Positions 16,044 through 20,410 of a DNA stretch of 20,410 nt are shown here, piece by piece. Position 1 is the first letter of the stretch. Every line of letters starts with the position of its first letter. The notes under the pieces were generated by a model. The model had not been told where the DNA came from. It searched no databases and saw nothing but the letters and a program-made list of their open reading frames with translations. Origin of the DNA: JBEKYD01 sp049509915. Lineage in GTDB: Bacteria > Acidobacteriota > Terriglobia > Bryobacterales > Bryobacteraceae. Location: NCBI GenBank assembly GCA_049509915.1, contig JBEKZL010000135.1, positions 1 to 20,410 on the forward strand, read 5' to 3'. A program made the position numbers and the translations under genes.

Positions 16044-16204
16044 GTGGGGCAGGCCCTCAGCCTGCGGCAGACTCCCAGGCCGCCCGCCGCGCCACACTTC
16101 CATACGCGACCCTGGAAGAACCCTTCCCGAACCTCCGTCTTTTTGATCTGATTGGCCGCGACGAGGCGGCCTGGGAGGCCGCCGCAGGCCGAGGGCTGCC
16201 CCAC
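16044..16204. mobile_element. 161-bp MITE-like element with about 40-bp inverted repeats
   Basis: The left arm (16044-16084) begins GTGGGGCAGGCCCTC and ends CTCCCAGGCCGCC; the right arm (16165-16204) is its inverse, beginning GGCGGCCTGGGAG and ending GAGGGCTGCCCCAC. Compared as reverse complements, the arms agree at all but about five or six positions plus one gap. The 80-bp centre has no gene. No clear target-site duplication is seen. Open frames here on either strand are translations of repeat DNA. It lies just downstream of the GAF-ANTAR stop and could also form a large terminator-like hairpin. Confidence 0.65.
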
Positions 16205-16326
16205 GAGCCTTGGCTCTTCCTACTTGAGTGAATGGTATTTGGGGGCCACGGAAAACGATGTGCCCCACGGGCGGAGAGATCCTCCCCATGCCTTCAGGAG
16301 TTCGGAGACGCGTCTCGCCACGTTAT

Positions 16327-18780
16327 TTAGTGCGTGGCCGTTGGCGTTGGCAGGAAAGAAACAGCCACTTGCCGGGTCCAACCTGTTCCGCTGGCGTCCT
16401 GGCCGCTGAATGCGATCACGACCGACGCCGGCACGGCGATGTTTCCCGCCGTCAGGTTTGCCGAAAGCGTGCCGTGCGCGGGCAGCGTGGCGCTGCCGAA
16501 AAATTCCGCGATCGAGCCCGCGTAGCTCACCCCGTCGAAGGTGAACCCGGTCACCGTAGTGGCCACCCCGGCGGTTTCGTTCAACCGGACGGTGAAAGCG
16601 AAGGTGGCTCCATTCGCGTCCGGCGCCTGCTGGTAGACCGGATTCGGCGTCTCCGATAGCGACACCGCGGAAACCGCAGCCGGCGTGCCCACCGTCAGCG
16701 TTGCAGACGACGACGAAGCACTGAAGGTGGCGCTGCCGCCGTAGCTAGCCTGTACCGTGTTGTTGGCCGCCAGCAGTTGGCCGCCGAAAATCGTCAGGGA
16801 CGCGGTGGCCGTTCCTCCCGCCCCGGAAAGCGTCGCGGCGCCGATCGAAAGGTTCCCCAGCGTGAAGGAGACCGTCCCGCTAGGCGACGTACTGCCGCTG
16901 TCAGCGGCCACGGTAGCGGTCAACACCGAGGACGCTCCCGCCGTGATAACGGCCGGGGTCGGGGTGAGCGTCGTCGTCGTGGAAGTGACCGGGATGCCGC
17001 CCCATGCCGCGATCAGTTTGTATGCATCCACCGAACCCAGACCCGTTACCAGGTCGTATCCCACACCCGCCGTGTAGCCAAGCTGCCCGCCGGCGCAGTC
17101 CGGCGTTCCGGCCTGGCAAGGCACGATATTGTTCCCCGTGGTCACATCGTGAAAAATGCCGGGTGCGCCCGTCGCCGCCATGCCGTACAGCTTCGGGTTG
17201 ATGTTGCCCACTCCGGGTTTGGTCTGCACCTTGTTTTCGACCAGGTATTGATTGAGCAGGGCGACAATTCCGGCGAAGGATGGCGCCGCGGCCGACGTGC
17301 CGCCCACGCCAATTGCCGCGCCGCCCGAAACGATGATGTAGGGGTCGTGGTCGTTCGACGCGGCCAGGGCGACATCGGGAACGTCGCGCGCGCCGTCGCC
17401 GGGAACGCCGGGACCGGTTTGCCACGCGGGCTTTTTGTACACCGCGCTCGCCCCGCCGCCCGAGGCCGCCAGTCCCCCGCTCGCCACCGTGTCGTTCCAC
17501 GCCATCTCCGGGATATAGGAAAGTGCCGAGGCGCCGTAGGGCCCGTTGCTTCCCCAATAACTGCCGCTTCCTTCGTTGAATTCCGTGCCGCCTACAGCGG
17601 TAATCTCGGGAACGCTGGCCGGAAGGCTCACTCCCAGACCTTGGGTTGCCGTGGCCACGTCATAGTCGCAGCCAGCCGCTCCCGAATCACCCGACGAAGC
17701 CAGCCACGTAATGCCCAGCGCATTGCCCTTTTGTGCCTCCACCTCAAAGGCGGAAAGGCCCATCCTGTTCACCGCCACCTGGTATTCGCACAGCCCGAAG
17801 CTCTCGCTAAGCACCGGCGCCAGGTCGTTGTCGATCGCATAGTAAGCCGAGTAGCCTGCGTCGTCGCTGTAGACATAAATCAACGTCGCGAATCGAGCTA
17901 CCGCGCCGGCCCATTCTAGATCCAGGTCCGCCTCCACTTCGTCGGCGGTGAACCCGGGGTACGTGCCGGCGGGGACCATCTGTATGGTGGTTGGCGGAAG
18001 GCCCCAACTGGCGCGGAACGCGGCGATGTCGCTTGCATCGATGTCGCTCTGCCCCACGATCGCAATGCTTTGTCCTTCGCCCATATATCCGTAGCTGTAC
18101 AGGGGAATCAGATCGTAAATCGTCGCCAGATCGTCCGGTAGCAGAAAGTGGGTTCCGTCAGCCGCGGTGTAGTTGGGCACGGCTTGCTTCCGCGGCGCTT
18201 TGGGGTGAGAGTCGTGAAGCCCCAAAACGCCCGCCACCATGGGTTCGATCGCCGCAGGCAAGGACACGTCCGTGGCATTGGCGAAGTGAGTTTCCCCGTT
18301 CACCCGGTAGCGGTGGATTTCAGTGTGCAGCGCGGCGGCGACTTGAGCGGCCGTGCCGCTGAAACTGATGAAGTCGCGGCCGCGCGCCGTATACTGCACG
18401 GCAAAGCCCTGGGCGCCCAACCAGGCGGCGATCCTATCCAAATCCGCCGTGCTCGTCCCAAAGCGTTCGGCGTAGGTTTCCGGCGTCAGCCAGCTATGGT
18501 ATTCGGGCGATGCTGGATCCTGCTGATCGGTCAATAGCTGTTCGAGCGCGGCCTGACGCGCGGCCGCGGGGCGAAGTATCAGGGTGATGTTGCCGAGCCG
18601 AAAACCGGGTTCCACCGCCCCCAGATCGTACGTCGGCTGCGCCTGGGGAGGAGCAGTGCCACTGATAACTACCGGATTGCGGGCATCGAGCGTGGCAGGG
18701 AGAGAACTCTGCTGGGCCGATGACGCTGAAGCGAGCAGGCAGATTGGAAGTACGGCGCGGAGGCCGCGGCACAGTACCAT
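16327..18780 (-). CDS. S53 family (kumamolisin/sedolisin-like) secreted serine peptidase with Ig-like C-terminal region
   Basis: This 817-residue acid-type serine-carboxyl peptidase is exported (signal peptide AVLPICLLASASSAQQ). A pro-kumamolisin activation domain (about 45-195) includes the family's SPEYHSWLTPETYAERFG. The catalytic domain (about 205-595) has E283 and D287 in EADLD, the oxyanion Asp D365 in SSGDSG and the nucleophile S496 in GGTSAAAP. The calcium site is suggested by FHDVTTGNN (D545) and GYDLVTGLGS (D576). After residue 596 a Thr-rich linker leads to an Ig-like repeat (TLTPTPAVITAGASSVLTATV to ASSSSATLTV) and a second beta-rich module to the end. All key residues are present, so it should be active after autocleavage, degrading proteins at low pH outside the cell. 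It is divergent from the esterase gene. TACAAC ends 5 bp before the ATG, a weak leaderless candidate. Confidence 0.93.
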   Translation of the reverse strand: MVLCRGLRAVLPICLLASASSAQQSSLPATLDARNPVVISGTAPPQAQPTYDLGAVEPGFRLGNITLILRPAAARQAALEQLLTDQQDPASPEYHSWLTPETYAERFGTSTADLDRIAAWLGAQGFAVQYTARGRDFISFSGTAAQVAAALHTEIHRYRVNGETHFANATDVSLPAAIEPMVAGVLGLHDSHPKAPRKQAVPNYTAADGTHFLLPDDLATIYDLIPLYSYGYMGEGQSIAIVGQSDIDASDIAAFRASWGLPPTTIQMVPAGTYPGFTADEVEADLDLEWAGAVARFATLIYVYSDDAGYSAYYAIDNDLAPVLSESFGLCEYQVAVNRMGLSAFEVEAQKGNALGITWLASSGDSGAAGCDYDVATATQGLGVSLPASVPEITAVGGTEFNEGSGSYWGSNGPYGASALSYIPEMAWNDTVASGGLAASGGGASAVYKKPAWQTGPGVPGDGARDVPDVALAASNDHDPYIIVSGGAAIGVGGTSAAAPSFAGIVALLNQYLVENKVQTKPGVGNINPKLYGMAATGAPGIFHDVTTGNNIVPCQAGTPDCAGGQLGYTAGVGYDLVTGLGSVDAYKLIAAWGGIPVTSTTTTLTPTPAVITAGASSVLTATVAADSGSTSPSGTVSFTLGNLSIGAATLSGAGGTATASLTIFGGQLLAANNTVQASYGGSATFSASSSSATLTVGTPAAVSAVSLSETPNPVYQQAPDANGATFAFTVRLNETAGVATTVTGFTFDGVSYAGSIAEFFGSATLPAHGTLSANLTAGNIAVPASVVIAFSGQDASGTGWTRQVAVSFLPTPTATH

Positions 18781-18936
18781 GACTCGTTGTACCGCTCACG
18801 GCAAGACCGTATCTATTACCAAAAGGTTCACAAACGGATGTAGCCCCAGGTAATACGGGAACCGCCTGAGGTCGGGGTGGCGGGCCCTTGGCATAATGCC
18901 GCATGCTTTTCCAATTCCGGAAGATACTGCAACAAT

Positions 18937-18956
18937 GGTGGGGCGTCCGCCCCACC
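18937..18956. repeat. GGTGGGGCG/CGCCCCACC palindrome
   Basis: A perfect 9-bp inverted repeat around TC in the divergent gap between the S53 and esterase genes. A degenerate copy of the same unit is at 20006-20022. These look like members of a dispersed GC-rich palindrome family. Confidence 0.55.
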
Positions 18957-18998
18957 AAACCGACCCTGCGCCACAACTGTGATATGTTGGCATAACCC

Positions 18999-19988
18999 AT
19001 GAAAACCGTTCGACTTCCGATTCTCGCTCTGCTGGCCACGGCGGCGTGCGCCCAATCCCGGCCGCCGGCCGCCACGCCCGACCCCGGCGTTTATTACAAA
19101 CTGTCGCCCGATGCCGTGCCGCAGGACGGCGTTCCGAAAGGCGAGATTCGGGGGCCCTTCACCTTGCCCAGCCAAGCGTATCCTGGAACTCAGCACACCT
19201 ACTGGGTCTATGTGCCCGCGCAGTACGACCCGGCCGTCCCGGCCAGCCTCATGATTTATAACGACGGACAGGCGTTTATGGCGCCCGAAGGCGATATTCG
19301 CGCCCAGTTCGTCATGGACAACCTCATCCTCCGGCGCGAGATTCCGGTCATGATTGCCGTCTTTATCAACCCCGGCCGGCGACCCGACCAACCCGAGCCG
19401 ACGCCGCAGGAATGGGGAGACCGCACCACCAACCGCCCCACCGAATACAACACACTCGACGACAAGTACGCCCGCGTCATAGTCGACGAGGTGCTGCCCG
19501 TGCTCTTCAAAAGCTACAACATATCGAAGGACCCGGACCGCCATGGCATCGGCGGATCGAGCTCCGGAGCGATTGCCGCATTCACCGTCGCCTGGGAGCG
19601 CCCGGACCAGTTCCGCAAGGTGTTGAGCAACGTCGGCAGCTTCACCAATATTCGCGGCGGCGATGCCTACCCGGACATCATCCGCAAGACCGCGAAGAAA
19701 CCTTTGCGGGTGTTTCTGGTCGACGGGCGAAACGACAATCGGGGCGAGGCCCGCGACGGAACCTACGACCAGCGCCGCGACTGGTTTTACCAGAACGTCC
19801 GCATGGAGCAGGCCTTAACCGAGAAGGGCTACGAGGTGAATTACTCCTGGGGGATTCAGCGCCACGGCCAGAAAATGCTGCAGACCGTTTTCCCCGAGAT
19901 GATGCGCTGGCTGTGGCGCGACCCTGGGGTGTCGACCGATCCGCGCGATATGGTGCAGCGGTCGCCAAACGGGCCGGCGAAGCAGTAA
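18999..19988 (+). CDS. Secreted Fes-like esterase (alpha/beta hydrolase)
   Basis: This 329-residue protein belongs to the esterase D/enterochelin-esterase-like alpha/beta hydrolases. An N-terminal hydrophobic signal (LPILALLATAACAQS) suggests export; the Cys in TAACAQ could also make a lipobox, though a weak one. The fold is marked by HTYWVYVPAQYDP, SLMIYNDGQAFM and VMIAVFINPG. The nucleophile elbow is GGSSSG with S188. The acid is likely D242 or D246 in LVDGRND, and the His is H289 in QRHGQK. Members hydrolyse esters such as ferric-siderophore lactones, feruloyl esters or acylated sugars; the substrate here is unknown and no siderophore genes are near. It is a single gene. TG-G-CATAAC lies only 2 bp before the ATG, too close to be its -10; GATATG at 18981-18986 is a better candidate. 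Confidence 0.88.
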   Translation: MKTVRLPILALLATAACAQSRPPAATPDPGVYYKLSPDAVPQDGVPKGEIRGPFTLPSQAYPGTQHTYWVYVPAQYDPAVPASLMIYNDGQAFMAPEGDIRAQFVMDNLILRREIPVMIAVFINPGRRPDQPEPTPQEWGDRTTNRPTEYNTLDDKYARVIVDEVLPVLFKSYNISKDPDRHGIGGSSSGAIAAFTVAWERPDQFRKVLSNVGSFTNIRGGDAYPDIIRKTAKKPLRVFLVDGRNDNRGEARDGTYDQRRDWFYQNVRMEQALTEKGYEVNYSWGIQRHGQKMLQTVFPEMMRWLWRDPGVSTDPRDMVQRSPNGPAKQ

Positions 19989-20005
19989 GGAACAGCGCTG
20001 AGGTA

Positions 20006-20022
20006 GGTGGGGCGGACCCCAC
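20006..20022. repeat. GTGGGG/CCCCAC hairpin, degenerate copy of the 18937 repeat
   Basis: GTGGGG-CGGA-CCCCAC (20007-20022) 18 bp after the esterase stop. It matches the reverse complement of the 18937-18956 palindrome except for a short deletion. It may stop esterase transcription, but no T-run follows. Confidence 0.5.
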
Positions 20023-20186
20023 ATTGGCGCTGAAATATGGCCGTCAGCACTTTTTCCGGATAGACGACACCGCCGGGCCGATGGCGGATTCCTTGCCCAG
20101 GCGCGCTTGACGGTCCTTGTCTGGACGCGGGTCCTCGGCCGGTAGCCGGTTTCCGAGTCGCGCATAAGCCGCTCGGGCACCATATT

Positions 20187-20201
20187 TGAGAAAATCTGAT
20201 T
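20187..20201 (+). promoter_or_regulatory. Extended -10 just before the chimeric ORF
   Basis: TG-A-GAAAAT (20187-20195) followed by CTGATT and the ATG at 20202. The spacing is the same as before the genes at 929 and 2444, which suggests the start of a genuine resident gene. Confidence 0.35.
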
Positions 20202-20410
20202 ATGAAATGCACGTTCGCCGCCATCTTTGCCGCCACGTTGATACTCGTGGCTGGCGACGTTGACGCGCAGACGCATCTCGATACGACCGATCAAGACGGG
20301 GAAGGGCGGTTGACGGGCGGGAAGGGAAATGATCGCGGTACCCCGCAGGGTGGGGTGATCAGCCCAGCGCTCGCCAATTTGTACATGAACCGGATGTTGA
20401 AGGGCTGGCG
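20202..20410 (+). CDS. Signal-peptide ORF fused in frame to a 5'-truncated group II intron-type reverse transcriptase (runs off window)
   Basis: The frame opens at an ATG after an extended -10 and has no stop before the window ends (69 full codons). The first 22 residues, MKCTFAAIFAATLILVAGDV plus DA, read as a Sec signal peptide with cleavage near DAQ. From about residue 28 the sequence changes to a group II intron reverse transcriptase: DQDGEGRLTGGKGNDRGTPQ, then GGVISPALANLYMNRMLKGW. RGTPQGGVISP-LANLYMNR is the RT motif 4 block of intron-encoded proteins, which in an intact protein lies some 200 residues from the start. Motifs RT0-RT3 are absent, and the YADD block would lie beyond the edge. 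This is most simply a rearranged fusion between the start of a secreted-protein gene and an intron remnant, so the reverse transcriptase is probably inactive. An assembly join is also possible. Confidence 0.7.
   Translation, partial: MKCTFAAIFAATLILVAGDVDAQTHLDTTDQDGEGRLTGGKGNDRGTPQGGVISPALANLYMNRMLKGW

Noticed and set aside
15911..16204. 97-codon minus-strand frame over the end of the GAF-ANTAR gene and the repeat
   Set aside because: Half is antisense to the ANTAR domain and the rest is translated inverted-repeat DNA.
20202..20410. Diversity-generating retroelement or retron reverse transcriptase
   Set aside because: The block reads RGTPQGGVISP, the group II intron form. Retron RTs have a PQGAPTSP-type block and DGR RTs a G-PIGN/S-TSQ-type block. 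No template or variable repeats were seen either.
1..20410. tRNA, rRNA or CRISPR array
   Set aside because: No T-loop or anticodon-arm pattern, no rRNA-like sequence and no regularly spaced direct repeats were found in the intergenic regions.

Overview
The window is GC-rich, densely coded bacterial DNA. The large Oar-type TonB-dependent receptor with a carboxypeptidase-regulatory-like N-terminus, the secreted S53 and M14 peptidases, the Fes-like esterase and the many GC-rich palindromic intergenic repeats together suggest a soil Acidobacteriota, most like the Bryobacterales/Solibacter group. That placement is inferred from gene content and style; no marker gene is present.

Layout: (1) 1-848, 3' part of an AbgB-like M20 amidohydrolase whose end runs into a palindromic insertion. 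(2) 929-2359, TldD metalloprotease (+). (3) 2444-3937, secreted amidohydrolase (+), convergent with (4) 3955-5745, a BtuB-like TonB-dependent receptor (-). (5) 5931-6773, HDOD signalling protein (+). (6) 6904-7536, cyclophilin-type peptidyl-prolyl isomerase lipoprotein (+), ended by a clear intrinsic terminator. (7) 7650-7985, no recognisable gene. (8) 14883 down to 7986 (-), a two-gene unit: Oar-like TonB receptor, then a 954-residue M14 metallopeptidase 13 bp later, driven from an AT-rich island with a good sigma-70-type promoter. (9) 15303-16016, GAF-ANTAR regulator (+) with a long structured leader. (10) 16044-16204, a MITE-like inverted-repeat element. (11) 18780-16327 (-), S53 pro-kumamolisin-type peptidase. 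(12) 18999-19988, Fes-like esterase (+). (13) 20202-end, a secretion signal fused in frame to the middle of a group II intron-type reverse transcriptase.

How the genes fit together: most products are exported enzymes or outer-membrane transporters for peptides, amides and esters (S53, M14 and M20 peptidases, amidohydrolase, esterase, two TonB receptors). The receptor plus M14 pair looks like a peptide scavenging unit. HDOD and GAF-ANTAR are the only regulators seen.

Most notable for follow-up: the signal-peptide/reverse-transcriptase chimera at the right edge; the 67-bp palindrome inserted between TTAGGG direct repeats inside an older hairpin repeat at the end of the M20 gene; the 161-bp inverted-repeat element; and extended -10 boxes placed 6-7 bp before four start codons, which suggests leaderless transcripts. 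No phage, CRISPR, toxin or defence system is visible apart from the reverse-transcriptase fragment.
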